Notes: generated by a model from the letters alone, not told the origin. Positions 9,814 to 19,798 are shown, numbered from the stretch's first letter. The stretch: DNA of 64,000 nucleotides from Chlamydia muridarum str. Nigg (GCF_000006685.1 NC_002620.2:774588-838587); one strand, 5' to 3'. Made by a program: numbers and translations.

Positions 9814-9819
9814 ATTATA
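9814..9819 (-). promoter_or_regulatory. -10 box of ltuA
   Basis: TATAAT on the minus strand, about 41 bases upstream of the ltuA ATG. The position 17 bases further upstream reads CAGAAT, a poor -35, and the spacer is AT-rich. A strong -10 with a weak -35 agrees with ltuA being a late gene. Confidence 0.6.
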
Positions 9820-9872
9820 ACATATTTAAAATAAAAATTCTGCAGAACAAATAGGAAGCCCTACTTAAAACA

Positions 9873-11447
9873 TCATTGCAAAACATTAAAAAGTCTTAAC
9901 AATTCTCTTGCCTCAGGAAATTCTATCGGAGCAGCCCCAGACATCAAGCCTATAATTTGAGTGGCTAATTCTTTCCCTAATGAAACTCCCTCCTGATCGA
10001 AGGAATTGATTCCCCAACAAAAACCTTGAAAAGCAAACTTATGCTCATAAAATGCCAGTAATCCTCCAGCAATACGAGGAGAGAGTTGCTGCGCAACCAA
10101 TATCGAAGAGGGTCTATTCCCTTTAAATCGTTTGTTAGGATTATCGTTGTCTCTCCCCTGAGCTAAAGCTAGCGATTGTGCAACAAGATTAGCAAACAAC
10201 TTCTGAGAAGAAGAGCTCCCCGATAATACACAGTCAATACCTCGTTGATTCTGTAGAAATCCAATAAATTCCACAGGAACAATATCTGTTCCTTGATGAA
10301 GACTCTGGAAAAAGGAATGCTGACAATTAGTCCCAACGTCTCCCCAAATAATAGGAGATGTCGCAAAATGCACCTCTTTCCCTTGTCTAGAAATGCTTTT
10401 CCCATTGGATTCCATTCCGCACTGTTGTAAATGCGCAGTAAAATATTTCAATCCTGTTGCATAGGGGATCACAGCTGTCGTGGGATATTTTAATACATTG
10501 CGGTTCCAAATACCGAGCATAGCAGATAAAAGAGGCAAATTCTTTTCCATAATTGGAGTCAATGCATGAGCATCCATAGAAGCTGCTCCCTGCAAGAACT
10601 CAAAAAAGACTTCGTAGCCAAAAGCAAACCCAAGTACAACCCCTCCCACCATAGAGGTAGCCGAGAACCTTCCACCAACACTATCCCAAAGATGGAAAAC
10701 TTCCAAATAATGGGTTTTATCATCCATGGGACTACCCTCAGCAGTTACCGCTACAAAATGATCTGCTACAGACAATCCTTTGTCTTGATAAGCTCGCTTA
10801 AATAATTCCTCATTCACTGAAGGTTCTAAAGTTGTCCCTGATTTAGACACGACAACAATTAGGGTTTGCTTGAGATCTACTTCTTTTAAGACCTCTGCAG
10901 CATTATCTGGATCAATATTGGAAACAAAAAAGATACGTTTATCAGATGGACAAATCCCCTGCATAGCAAAATACATAGCTTTAGGGCCCAATTCTGATCC
11001 GCCAATACCTATCTGCACAAGCGTAGAAAATTTAGAACGGGCTGCATACAAAAACTCTGCAAGACGATGAGCCTCTCGTTCAGAATGATTGGCTATAGAT
11101 GCCGCCTCATCCTTAAGATCATGGTCTCGAACCCAAGCTCTCGTTGCTGTATGTAACACAGAACGGGACTCGCTCTGAAACCCCTCTATATAATTCATGA
11201 CAGCGCCTTGTTGCATACTCTCCATCTGCTTTATTAGCTCCCTTTCCTCGGCAAGCATTCTTAAAGCATTAAGGCTACGATCATCCACGCGCTCCGTAGC
11301 ATAACTATAAGTAAACCCTTCCGCAGACAAAGCATACTGCTGTATCCGATCTTGGGACAAAGTTCCTGGTAAAGTCAAATCAACTGGATTCGTAGCTATC
11401 TCTTGCAAAGCAATTAATGACTCACAATCTAAGAAACTTTTACCCAT
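9873..11447 (-). CDS. pgi: Glucose-6-phosphate isomerase
   Basis: 524 residues. It interconverts glucose-6-phosphate and fructose-6-phosphate in the cytosol. Visible motifs are GIGGSELGPKAM, the phosphate-binding VVSKSGTTLEP (SIS-type SGTT), GGRFSATSMVG, ESNGKSISR, and HQGTDIVPVEFIG with the catalytic histidine region. Length is slightly shorter than E. coli Pgi (549) but normal for Chlamydia. The start ATG at 11447 is preceded by AAGGAGAATCATA, a good ribosome site. It follows hflX with a gap of about 105 bases. Confidence 0.96.
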   Translation of the reverse strand: MGKSFLDCESLIALQEIATNPVDLTLPGTLSQDRIQQYALSAEGFTYSYATERVDDRSLNALRMLAEERELIKQMESMQQGAVMNYIEGFQSESRSVLHTATRAWVRDHDLKDEAASIANHSEREAHRLAEFLYAARSKFSTLVQIGIGGSELGPKAMYFAMQGICPSDKRIFFVSNIDPDNAAEVLKEVDLKQTLIVVVSKSGTTLEPSVNEELFKRAYQDKGLSVADHFVAVTAEGSPMDDKTHYLEVFHLWDSVGGRFSATSMVGGVVLGFAFGYEVFFEFLQGAASMDAHALTPIMEKNLPLLSAMLGIWNRNVLKYPTTAVIPYATGLKYFTAHLQQCGMESNGKSISRQGKEVHFATSPIIWGDVGTNCQHSFFQSLHQGTDIVPVEFIGFLQNQRGIDCVLSGSSSSQKLFANLVAQSLALAQGRDNDNPNKRFKGNRPSSILVAQQLSPRIAGGLLAFYEHKFAFQGFCWGINSFDQEGVSLGKELATQIIGLMSGAAPIEFPEARELLRLFNVLQ

Positions 11448-11553
11448 TATGATTCTCCTTTTAAGGAAATTTGATACGAGAGACTTTTCTGTTTACTATC
11501 TTTTTTGATCTTTCACGATTTCATTTTTTCAGGACAGAACATATTTCAATAAA

Positions 11554-12897
11554 TCATTCTACCAAGTACTCTGCATATCTTTTTTGTAAGTTATTTGGCA
11601 AAAATGTTTTAACGATAAGTATATCATTTTCATAGTAATGAGAAATTACTAACCCCGCATCGCATAATTCTGTAAATAATCCATATTCTTTATAAGGAAG
11701 ATGCAAAGTTACCTGAGGATACTCCTCTTGTACCATGTCTGCCATAGCTTGCAACAAGTCTCGAATTCCTTCTCCTGTTTTTGCAGACACACATACAGGA
11801 GAGGGAGACAATAGCCGCAACTTAGCGGCAACACTCCCATTAGTAACCTTATCTATTTTATTCAATACAGTGATGACTTGAGGATGTTCAATCCCAAGCT
11901 CTAATAAAATAGCCTTGGTAGTTTCAACATGCTCCAATGCAAGTGGATGGGAAGCATCAACTACATGCAGCAAAATGTCTTCATGTAATGCAGCTTCTAG
12001 GGTACTTTTAAATGCAGCCACTAAAGTATGGGGAAGTTTACGAATAAACCCTACAGTATCTGTAAGCAACACTCGCTGCCCACATGGCAAAACGCAACGT
12101 CGCGTTTTAGGATCCAACGTAGCAAACAGCTTATTCTCTGCATAGGTCTCTGCTGATGTCAGTAGATTTAAAAGGGTGCTTTTACCAGAGTTTGTATACC
12201 CAATTAATGCGAAAGTCGGAATCTGATTGCGTTTTTTTGCTTTACGCCGCTCTTTCCTCTGGCGTTCAACATTTTTTAACTCCTTGGACAGTTTATGAAT
12301 CCTTTCTCGAACTATCCTTCGGTCTAATTCAATCTGTTTCTCTCCCTCTCCTTTGACAAATCCTCCACCACTTCCTCCAGACTTCTGTCTAGAAAGATGT
12401 CCCCACATACGTTTCAATCGAGGCAATAAATAACGCGCTTGTGCAAGTTCTACCTGTAATCCTGCTTCAGCTGTGAGAGCTCGGCTAGCAAAGATCTCTA
12501 AAATTAACTCTGTGCGATCTAATACAACGACTTGCAATCGCTTTTCTAAGTTTCTTTGTTGAGAAGGAGAGATCTCTTCATCAATTAATAAGGTACCAAT
12601 TGTTGGGAATTCTTCTAAAATCCGTTCGATTTCCTCCAGTCTCCCCTCATTCAAATACAAAGAGGAAGAGGGGGATCGCAAAAGCCATGTACAAGTCTCT
12701 AACACACTAAGATCACAAGAATTCGCAAGAGAAACGAGTTCTTCAATGTATTCAGAAACTTTCTCTTGCTCTGCACGATTGGCATAACAGCAAACAGCCA
12801 AAGCTTGCGAAGGATCTTGTTCCTCTCTAGGAAGAGAAAACCTCCAACCTATCGCACTTTGTCGTTCTTTTTTCTCTATCCGATTATTTTTTTTCAT
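11554..12897 (-). CDS. hflX: GTPase HflX
   Basis: 447 residues. The N-terminal HflX domain is followed by a glycine-rich GGSGGG linker (about 174-179), an Arg/Lys-rich coiled coil (about 185-225), and a TRAFAC GTPase domain. The GTPase domain has Walker A GYTNSGKST at 233-241, a G3 DTVGFIRKLPH and a G4 NKID. HflX binds 50S subunits and rescues or splits ribosomes under stress. The ATG follows AAGGAACA and lies 6 bases after the PhnP-like gene, so the two are cotranscribed. Confidence 0.95.
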   Translation of the reverse strand: MKKNNRIEKKERQSAIGWRFSLPREEQDPSQALAVCCYANRAEQEKVSEYIEELVSLANSCDLSVLETCTWLLRSPSSSLYLNEGRLEEIERILEEFPTIGTLLIDEEISPSQQRNLEKRLQVVVLDRTELILEIFASRALTAEAGLQVELAQARYLLPRLKRMWGHLSRQKSGGSGGGFVKGEGEKQIELDRRIVRERIHKLSKELKNVERQRKERRKAKKRNQIPTFALIGYTNSGKSTLLNLLTSAETYAENKLFATLDPKTRRCVLPCGQRVLLTDTVGFIRKLPHTLVAAFKSTLEAALHEDILLHVVDASHPLALEHVETTKAILLELGIEHPQVITVLNKIDKVTNGSVAAKLRLLSPSPVCVSAKTGEGIRDLLQAMADMVQEEYPQVTLHLPYKEYGLFTELCDAGLVISHYYENDILIVKTFLPNNLQKRYAEYLVE

Positions 12898-12903
12898 TGT
12901 TCC

Positions 12904-13704
12904 TTATCTCCATAAAAGCTCCATACCATCATAAGCACACTCCCTCGTAGGATCTTGCTCTAAAACCTTATGTAGATAATGGCTTACATGTGTAATCACT
13001 AAACGTGATGCCCCTATCTTATCCATTAAAAGATCCGCTTGTTCTAAAGTTAAATGGGAGGGGGAGCGTCTTCCAAAAGCCTTAGGAAGGCTACCTAATG
13101 AAGCTGAAATAACAACAGTGTTTACCCCTTTTAGATAATCTAAAATCCGATCATCATAATGAGACATATCTGTCAAATAAGCTAAATCTCCAAAACGATA
13201 TCCGGTCACTTGGCAGTTCCTTTGAAAATAGGAAACATACATAAAAGGAACGCCTAAAAACTCATATTCCCCACATTGTTCATTTAAAATCGTGTAACGT
13301 AAGGAAGCTGCTAAACTATTATCAAGTGATGGATCCTGAATGAGATGCTTCTTAGTTTTACACAGATAGTCATATGTGAATGAAGAAAGCACAACGGGAA
13401 CGGGTTCCAATCGTGTGATATACCAAGAACGAAGATCATCGATACCCCCAATATGATCATAATGAGGATGTGTAAGAAATACTCCATCCAATCGATGAAT
13501 CTTGTATCTCAATAATTGAGTTCGAAGATCTGGCCCCGTATCAATAATAAAACTTTTCCCCTGACTTTGAACCCACACAGAGGATCGTAGACGACAGATT
13601 CTTCCTTGTGAACATACCTCACAAGAACAAAATGGCACAGGAGTTCCTTCCGGATCCCCTGTGCCCAAAAAAATGACCTTCCCAGAAGAAGATATTTCCT
13701 CCAT
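12904..13704 (-). CDS. PhnP-like metallo-beta-lactamase-fold hydrolase (CT380 orthologue)
   Basis: 266 residues. The metal signature HPHYDHIGG (79-87) and a later YLTDMSHYDD are typical of the metallo-beta-lactamase fold. An N-terminal CSCEVC cluster (Cys26, Cys28, Cys31) resembles the extra structural zinc site of PhnP-type cyclic phosphodiesterases. A phosphonate pathway is not expected in Chlamydia, so the substrate is probably another cyclic or nucleotide phosphodiester. It sits in a minus-strand run artJ, this gene, hflX, with gaps of 28 and 6 bases. Confidence 0.82.
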   Translation of the reverse strand: MEEISSSGKVIFLGTGDPEGTPVPFCSCEVCSQGRICRLRSSVWVQSQGKSFIIDTGPDLRTQLLRYKIHRLDGVFLTHPHYDHIGGIDDLRSWYITRLEPVPVVLSSFTYDYLCKTKKHLIQDPSLDNSLAASLRYTILNEQCGEYEFLGVPFMYVSYFQRNCQVTGYRFGDLAYLTDMSHYDDRILDYLKGVNTVVISASLGSLPKAFGRRSPSHLTLEQADLLMDKIGASRLVITHVSHYLHKVLEQDPTRECAYDGMELLWR

Positions 13705-13732
13705 ATAAGGGCCTCTTAGTATCGTTTTGAGT

Positions 13733-14518
<786 letters not shown>

Positions 14519-14574
14519 TCAAAGGTCTAACGACAGGGACTATACCCAGCATAATTCTTAAAAAAAATAAGAAT

Positions 14575-15414
14575 CTATACGAAAACTTCTTCTTTCGATA
14601 ATGCGCTTGTTTTTTGCATCCAAAATGCAAATTCCTCTAATTCGCTAGGGAGGATATGTTGAGCTCCATCACATAAAGCTAACTCTGGGTGCTCATGCAC
14701 TTCTATCATCACTCCATCTGCTCCAAGAGCTACTGCAGCACGAGCTAGCGGCAGAACTAAATCTCGGATTCCTGCCGCATGAGAAGGATCCACAATAACA
14801 GGTAAGGACGTCTCTTTCTTAACCCATGCTACGGAATTCAAATCAAGAGTGTACCGAGTTGACGTTTCGAAAGAGCGAATCCCTCTTTCACAAAGAATCA
14901 CACCAGGACAACTCGCACTACGCAACAAATATTCTGCCGCACCAAGCCACTCTTTAACTGTAGCAGCAGGATTCCTCTTTAAAATGACCGGACGATGACT
15001 CCGGCTCACTTCATCAAGCAGAACAAAATTCTGCATATTACGAGCCCCTATTCGCAAAAGATCCACATGCTCTGCTGTAATTTCAACATCACGAACATCT
15101 AAAACCTCTGTTTCTGTGAGTAATCCATGAACGGCCTTTGCTCGACTATGCCAAACTACACAATCCGGAGACCAGCCTTGAAAGGAATAAGGATTGGTTC
15201 GGGGCTTGCGAATAGAACCTCGAAAAATATGTGCCCCAGATTTCTTAACTTTTAACCCTAAGGAAATTGCATGTTCTTGACTTTCTAAAGTACAAGGCCC
15301 AGCAATAATAATAGGAGCCCTCCCCCTACCAATAGATAGAATGTCAGACAAACAAACAGCTGAGCTCCGATTTGGATCAAACACATTGGGAAGAGGAACC
15401 CGTTCTTTTTCCAT
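14575..15414 (-). CDS. aroG: 3-deoxy-7-phosphoheptulonate (DAHP) synthase, KDO8P-synthase-related type
   Basis: 279 residues, a (beta/alpha)8 aldolase. Motifs are IIAGPCTLES near the N-terminus (PEP and metal binding), RGSIRKPRTNPYSFQG, KRNPAATVKEWLGAAEY, a CERGIRSFE segment, and DPSHAAGIRDLV. This is the short, class I-beta DAHP synthase related to KdsA. It feeds the shikimate route encoded at 1-2787 by condensing PEP with erythrose-4-phosphate. No regulatory ACT or chorismate-mutase domain is present. It starts at ATG 15414 (MEKERVPLPN). Confidence 0.9.
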   Translation of the reverse strand: MEKERVPLPNVFDPNRSSAVCLSDILSIGRGRAPIIIAGPCTLESQEHAISLGLKVKKSGAHIFRGSIRKPRTNPYSFQGWSPDCVVWHSRAKAVHGLLTETEVLDVRDVEITAEHVDLLRIGARNMQNFVLLDEVSRSHRPVILKRNPAATVKEWLGAAEYLLRSASCPGVILCERGIRSFETSTRYTLDLNSVAWVKKETSLPVIVDPSHAAGIRDLVLPLARAAVALGADGVMIEVHEHPELALCDGAQHILPSELEEFAFWMQKTSALSKEEVFV

Positions 15415-15509
15415 GGGATCTTTTTCCTTTTCTTACTTATTTTCCTAGCGAGAGCAAATCATACACACTGAGAAGAGAAAAGAAATAGAAAGATTTTTAT
15501 GAAAAAGAA

Positions 15510-15538
15510 AAATGCCCTCTTTAAAGAAGAGGGCACAA
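15510..15538 (-). terminator. Terminator of the small CT382.1-like gene
   Basis: Stem GCCCTCTT/AAGAGGGC around a short loop (about 15513-15535) is followed on the minus strand by ATTTTTC. It lies just after the stop of the 63-residue gene and before the aroG start, so aroG probably has its own promoter. Confidence 0.7.
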
Positions 15539-15548
15539 AAAATTTTTA

Positions 15549-15740
15549 TTATTCTGATCCATTCGGCAATTGCTTAATATCAGAAATTACATCTACCAGC
15601 GTCGTAAGAAAGGCTTGAAATAATGCCTCATCAGCATATGCAACTCTTCCTTTGAGAAGCTTCCTACAATAACAAAGCAAGCTACAGGTCAAACACATAA
15701 CGCCTTGTATAAAAAACAATCTACATTTTTGTTTTAGCAT
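15549..15740 (-). CDS. Small hypothetical protein, 63 residues (CT382.1-like)
   Basis: ATG 15740 to TAA 15549. The N-terminal half is hydrophobic and Cys-rich (FFIQGVMCLTCSLLCYC), like a membrane anchor or signal segment. The C-terminal half is acidic and helical (DEALFQAFLTTLVDVISDIKQ). Its own terminator follows at once, which supports a real gene. I do not recognise a function. A small ORF is annotated at this locus in other Chlamydia genomes, as I recall. Confidence 0.55.
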   Translation of the reverse strand: MLKQKCRLFFIQGVMCLTCSLLCYCRKLLKGRVAYADEALFQAFLTTLVDVISDIKQLPNGSE

Positions 15741-15921
15741 ATTTTCTCACAAATACAATAGTTTCTTTATAAGAACTAAAACAAATAAATCTTAAAAAAT
15801 AAAATTAAATTCAAATAAAAACGATTAAAAGTAAAATCGTTAAATTTATTGAAAGCAAAAAAAATCATTTGTTAAAATTCTCCGAGCAGCGAAGCAAAAG
15901 TATTTGCAAGAGGGTAAAGGA

Positions 15922-16662
15922 ATGCTCGGATCTATTCCCTGTTATCCTGGATATAAACAAATTCCTGGGTACAACAATAATTACTTCTACTGCGATTTGT
16001 GCAATAGCATTGTTTCTCCTACTAACGTGGACATTGCCATTGTTTCGCCTGATCAACCGACTGCTAATCCAAAAACTAAGCTCTCTGTTTTACGCTGCAA
16101 AAACCACCCAACGAAAGGATTGAAATCCGGAGGGCCCATTACTTCTTTACAAGGCCTGATTCCTTCTTCATCAGTCTTTTCATCGGGAACGCATCAAAAG
16201 ATGCTCCAACTCTGTGCTCGAGTTCGTTGCTTAGACATAGTCACTTTATGCAGTATGCTGATTGCAACCCTCTTGGCAGTTGCTGGAGCTATTATACAGT
16301 TCGTGATTGCTGCTCCTATCGCTTCTTTCATCCCTTTTGTTCTATTAGGTGTTTCCGTATCCTTATGTTTAGCTTCTTTCTTATGCGCTCGACTTTCCAA
16401 GAAAAATACTTTGCGTTGGCAAGAACTTTCTAAGGAAATTGTTCTATCGTCCTTAAGCGTCCCCGTCCAATCTGGAACCGAATGCTACACTTTATTAACA
16501 GAATTTCCTCCTACCTGTTACGAAACCCCAAAACGAATTGACGATCTTCCTTATTCTGTACGCACATGCCCACGTCGGGCTCCACGTGTAATCGTGAAAA
16601 AGACCGCGTGCAAACTTTCGACACACACACACAAAATCTTAAAAAAGCTACGTAGGGTTTAG
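15922..16662 (+). CDS. Predicted inclusion membrane protein (CT383 orthologue)
   Basis: 246 residues from ATG 15922, which has GAGGGTAAAGGA directly upstream. An in-frame TTG at 15904 is less likely. A long bilobed hydrophobic region (about residues 104-127 and 132-156, joined by a short AAP turn) is the hallmark of type III-secreted Inc proteins inserted in the inclusion membrane. The N-terminal part has CxxC (Cys24, Cys27) and CxxH (Cys59, His62), a possible zinc site. The C-terminus is basic, and a (CA)n run codes THTH. It converges with the HEAT-repeat gene with a 10-base gap. Confidence 0.72.
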   Translation: MLGSIPCYPGYKQIPGYNNNYFYCDLCNSIVSPTNVDIAIVSPDQPTANPKTKLSVLRCKNHPTKGLKSGGPITSLQGLIPSSSVFSSGTHQKMLQLCARVRCLDIVTLCSMLIATLLAVAGAIIQFVIAAPIASFIPFVLLGVSVSLCLASFLCARLSKKNTLRWQELSKEIVLSSLSVPVQSGTECYTLLTEFPPTCYETPKRIDDLPYSVRTCPRRAPRVIVKKTACKLSTHTHKILKKLRRV

Positions 16663-16672
16663 CGCGCTATAA

Positions 16673-18253
16673 TTACTTAAATAAAGCGAATAAAGCTCCC
16701 GCTGCTGCAGACTGTAAAGAGGCTGCTTCGTGTAGACAACGCTCTCTTAAAAACCGCGTGGCTATTCTATTTTCTGAGCAAGCAATCGCTTCCAAAATAG
16801 TCAACTTGTCTTGCCAACGACTACAGGGATACAGACTCATAACCGCATTCAGCCCAGCCTCTTCTCCCTCCCGTTGCAAAGAAAAGAGCGCTTTCTCTAG
16901 AGCAGCGGCAAAGCTCTCTTCTTGTGAAGGTTCCATAGGGGATTCGCCATCCCCTTCTTCCCAAAATAATCCGGAACAAAAACTCCAGCCTACCTGTTGC
17001 CCCGCTAAATACTGAGCAACAACCATTTTTACCTTACTGTATTGAGCTGCGACTAATAAATGGATGATCTTCTTTGCTAGATCCCTTTTCATAATTTCTC
17101 TCTGCAAAGGAGATGCTGGAGCAAGAATTTTCTGATCTTCACATAAAAACTGTTCAATCGCCCGACAGGGCTCAATCCTATGCATAAATGTTGCTATAAC
17201 ATCCCCAGCTTCCTCTATCTTTTCCCTACTCACTAAAAGCACAAATGCAAGATTTGCCCGAGCACGCATCCCCTGTACCGTTGACAAAAACTGTCCAGCT
17301 AATTGAGCCCCCTTGATGCCTAATGAGCAAATAGCTTCCGAAGCTGTTTCACAAATGACACTAGAAGACGAGGATAATGCCTCAATTAACTTATGCTCTC
17401 CATAAGAGTCTCCTTGTAAATAAAGAATCGCTGCAGCTTGCATCTGAACACGCGCAGAAGGGGAATCACAAGCTAATTTTCGGACAGATTCCATTATGGA
17501 CGACGATCGAATCTCTTTACCCCCTCTTAAAATCACTTGCAAAGCAGCTACCTGAACCTCGGGATGGTCTACAGAAAATAATTCCAGAATGTCTTCCTCT
17601 ACATACTTTTCTGGATATTCTTTTAACATCTCACAAGTCATTAAAGCTTGATCAATGCCTGTTAATACATCATCGAATGAATGTGTAAGCGAACACAAGG
17701 CCTTCCAAGCCTCTCTTCTCTCTGTTCCATCTAATTGCGTATTTTGAATAACACTTCTTAGATAAGGTGTTAAATCCTTAATTTCTAACAAAACAGCCGC
17801 ACGATACGCAGCAACTCGAACTTGTATAGAGGGATCATTTTTTGCTAGATTGCTTACGGCGCGAAGTAAACTACCAGAACCATACATAGTAGCCACCTGT
17901 AAGGCAATCTCTCGCACAACATCACTATCATCAGACAAAGCTTGTAAAACTATAGGGACTAATCGATAATCGCGAGCCAGCCCCACCGATAAAATAGTGA
18001 CCACTCGCACTGTAAGCGAAGAATGCCGAATATTTTCTTGAAGGAATGTTGCCGCCAGATCCTCATGAACATCACGATCAAAGGCCAATGAGGGAAAGCG
18101 CTTTTGGGAACGAAGAAAAGCTTCCTCCCAACTCACGTATTCATGATGCTTGGCCAAAGCCTGCAAAATCACGCGGACTTCTTGCAAAGAACAATCCGCA
18201 CCTAGAAGATTTTTTGCCTCTTGAGCGGCTGTACGGTACTCATGAAAAAGCAA
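16673..18253 (-). CDS. HEAT-repeat protein (CT384 orthologue)
   Basis: 526 residues if translation begins at TTG 18253. The protein is almost entirely alpha-helical repeats of 30-40 residues with the pattern D-P-S-[IV]-x-V-[RQ]-x-x-A-[AL] (for example NDPSIQVRVAAYRA, DHPEVQVAALQV, DSPSARVQMQAAA). This marks a HEAT/PBS-lyase-type scaffold likely to bind protein partners. No catalytic motif was seen. The frame stays open upstream into the HIT gene with no ATG, GTG or TTG for at least 120 bases, so the start is uncertain. AGAAGG lies 3 bases before the TTG. Confidence 0.78.
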   Translation of the reverse strand: MLFHEYRTAAQEAKNLLGADCSLQEVRVILQALAKHHEYVSWEEAFLRSQKRFPSLAFDRDVHEDLAATFLQENIRHSSLTVRVVTILSVGLARDYRLVPIVLQALSDDSDVVREIALQVATMYGSGSLLRAVSNLAKNDPSIQVRVAAYRAAVLLEIKDLTPYLRSVIQNTQLDGTERREAWKALCSLTHSFDDVLTGIDQALMTCEMLKEYPEKYVEEDILELFSVDHPEVQVAALQVILRGGKEIRSSSIMESVRKLACDSPSARVQMQAAAILYLQGDSYGEHKLIEALSSSSSVICETASEAICSLGIKGAQLAGQFLSTVQGMRARANLAFVLLVSREKIEEAGDVIATFMHRIEPCRAIEQFLCEDQKILAPASPLQREIMKRDLAKKIIHLLVAAQYSKVKMVVAQYLAGQQVGWSFCSGLFWEEGDGESPMEPSQEESFAAALEKALFSLQREGEEAGLNAVMSLYPCSRWQDKLTILEAIACSENRIATRFLRERCLHEAASLQSAAAGALFALFK

Positions 18254-18306
18254 ATGCCTTCTAATAGAGTCAGAAGAATCCGCACAACACGTTACAAAGA
18301 AGTAAA

Positions 18307-18642
18307 TTATGCTATGGAGCCTAACAAGCCTCCACCAAGAAGATGGATATGTAGATGGAATACGCTCTGCCCTCCTTCTAAGCCATTGTTGATAACAACA
18401 CGATATCCATTTTCTATACCGAAATCACGGGCCATCAACTGAATAATCTTCCCAGCTTCCGAAAGCAAGGAAAAATCGTCGCTTTGCATATCTTGTAATT
18501 TTTCAATATGCTTCTTTGGAATAATGAGCAAATGCACTGGTGCTTGAGGAAATTTATCCTTAATCACGATAAAATTTTCATCCTCAAAAACCTTATCACA
18601 CTCTACAGCTCCCTCTATAATTCGTTCAAAAATTGTAGTCAT
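18307..18642 (-). CDS. HIT-family (histidine triad) nucleotide-binding protein (CT385 orthologue)
   Basis: 111 residues from ATG 18642 (MTTIFERII). The ATG overlaps the stop of the upstream gene as ATGA and follows AGGGGG, so a TTG start at 18687 is rejected. The C-terminal histidine triad HLHIHLLGG and the INNGLEGGQSVFH stretch define an HINT-type purine-nucleotide phosphoramidase. Such proteins hydrolyse AMP-linked substrates such as adenylated lysine. It is coupled to the MYG1-like gene and followed by the HEAT-repeat gene. Confidence 0.92.
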   Translation of the reverse strand: MTTIFERIIEGAVECDKVFEDENFIVIKDKFPQAPVHLLIIPKKHIEKLQDMQSDDFSLLSEAGKIIQLMARDFGIENGYRVVINNGLEGGQSVFHLHIHLLGGGLLGSIA

Positions 18643-19508
18643 ACTACCCCCTGCTGTTTTAACACCAAATTCAGTGCTTCTTCGCAACTTTCCCGACTAT
18701 CCCAAACAGAGAGGAATAACCCTTTATGGCAAAAAATCGCTCCAGGAATCCCTGTAGCCTTAACCAATTGATCCCCAAGCAACCCTGCCCAATCCTCTGG
18801 AAAAGGAATCCGCACCTCCATTCGACGATCCAAAGTAGGAGGAATTCCTCTCAAAATCCATTGATCTGAACAGGGGAAACTAACAAAAGCCGCCGGATGA
18901 TTTTCTCCTCCTAAGGAGAAAAAATTTTCTTGCCAAGCTAATGGACGATCAAAGCGCAAACAGACATCTTCTTTTTCCATTACTTGCTTAACAACGTCAC
19001 GACAAATACGATCATAACGAAACTTTTCCCGTAAACGAGTAAGCAGATCTATCGCAAAATGCAAAGCAAAGAAAAATTCCTTATCAGTGTTCCCTCCCTC
19101 TTCCAGGGGATTATAAATTTTAATAATATCAGAGAAAGAGCAAAATCCTTCCTTAGAGAAAAAACGGCCGTTATCCTGTTCATCTACACCATGCACTAAT
19201 GTGCTATTGAGATATTCGTACTCTTCATGCGGAAGGGATCCTAGATGATGCAAATAATCAAGAACCATCCCTGCACTACTCCATGAACCAGTATAAGACA
19301 CCTGATGATGATCAAAACGCTTATCCGCTATAGAGTACCGCCCCCCTACATCACAAACATACTCGCATTGCGCTAATTTTTCAGAATCTCTGGTGCGAAT
19401 AATTTTGTCCTTGTCAACAAGGTCAAACATAATCAACAAAGCGCAAGCCGTCACTTCATCTGCGTGAAAAGAACCGTCATGTGTGCCAACACTTCTTGGA
19501 ATTTGCAT
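18639..19508 (-). CDS. MYG1/UPF0160-family predicted metal-dependent hydrolase (CT386 orthologue)
   Basis: 289 residues from ATG 19508 (MQIPRSVGTHDG). GGAGG lies 9 bases upstream; an ATG at 19514 is only 3 bases from it. The N-terminus has GTHDGSFHADEVTACALL, and later come CDVGGRYSIADKRFDHHQ and HGVDEQDNG, the His/Asp metal-binding pattern of the MYG1 family. Eukaryotic MYG1 is a nuclease; the bacterial role is not established. It overlaps the HIT gene by 4 bases. Confidence 0.85.
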   Translation of the reverse strand: MQIPRSVGTHDGSFHADEVTACALLIMFDLVDKDKIIRTRDSEKLAQCEYVCDVGGRYSIADKRFDHHQVSYTGSWSSAGMVLDYLHHLGSLPHEEYEYLNSTLVHGVDEQDNGRFFSKEGFCSFSDIIKIYNPLEEGGNTDKEFFFALHFAIDLLTRLREKFRYDRICRDVVKQVMEKEDVCLRFDRPLAWQENFFSLGGENHPAAFVSFPCSDQWILRGIPPTLDRRMEVRIPFPEDWAGLLGDQLVKATGIPGAIFCHKGLFLSVWDSRESCEEALNLVLKQQGVV

Positions 19509-19798
19509 TCTCATTATCCTCCGTGATCCCCTCGACAATAGAACAACAAACAAACCTCGGCCGGTAGTACCCTATCCAAAAGCTGAAAATCCTCCATCCT
19601 ACTTGCAGTTTAGGATTAATATCAAGCGTTCCGCTGAAGGTATTTCCCTCCTTTTGAAGTTCTAAATTTTCTTTACCTACCTCGCATTTAAAAATAAATC
19701 CTTTACACACCTATCATTAAGCATCATATAACATTCTTTAAGCTCTCTTAAAAAAATTTTTTCCGGTAAGCTGGGTTTCTTCACATATGAGGATTCCA

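Noticed and set aside
15865..16123. Overlapping ORFs on both strands at the start of the Inc-like gene
   Set aside because: The frame used by the 246-residue protein has a ribosome site and a complete Inc layout; the others do not.
18643..18687. TTG start extending the HIT protein
   Set aside because: ATG 18642 overlaps the upstream stop as ATGA and follows AGGGGG; the extension is not part of the family.
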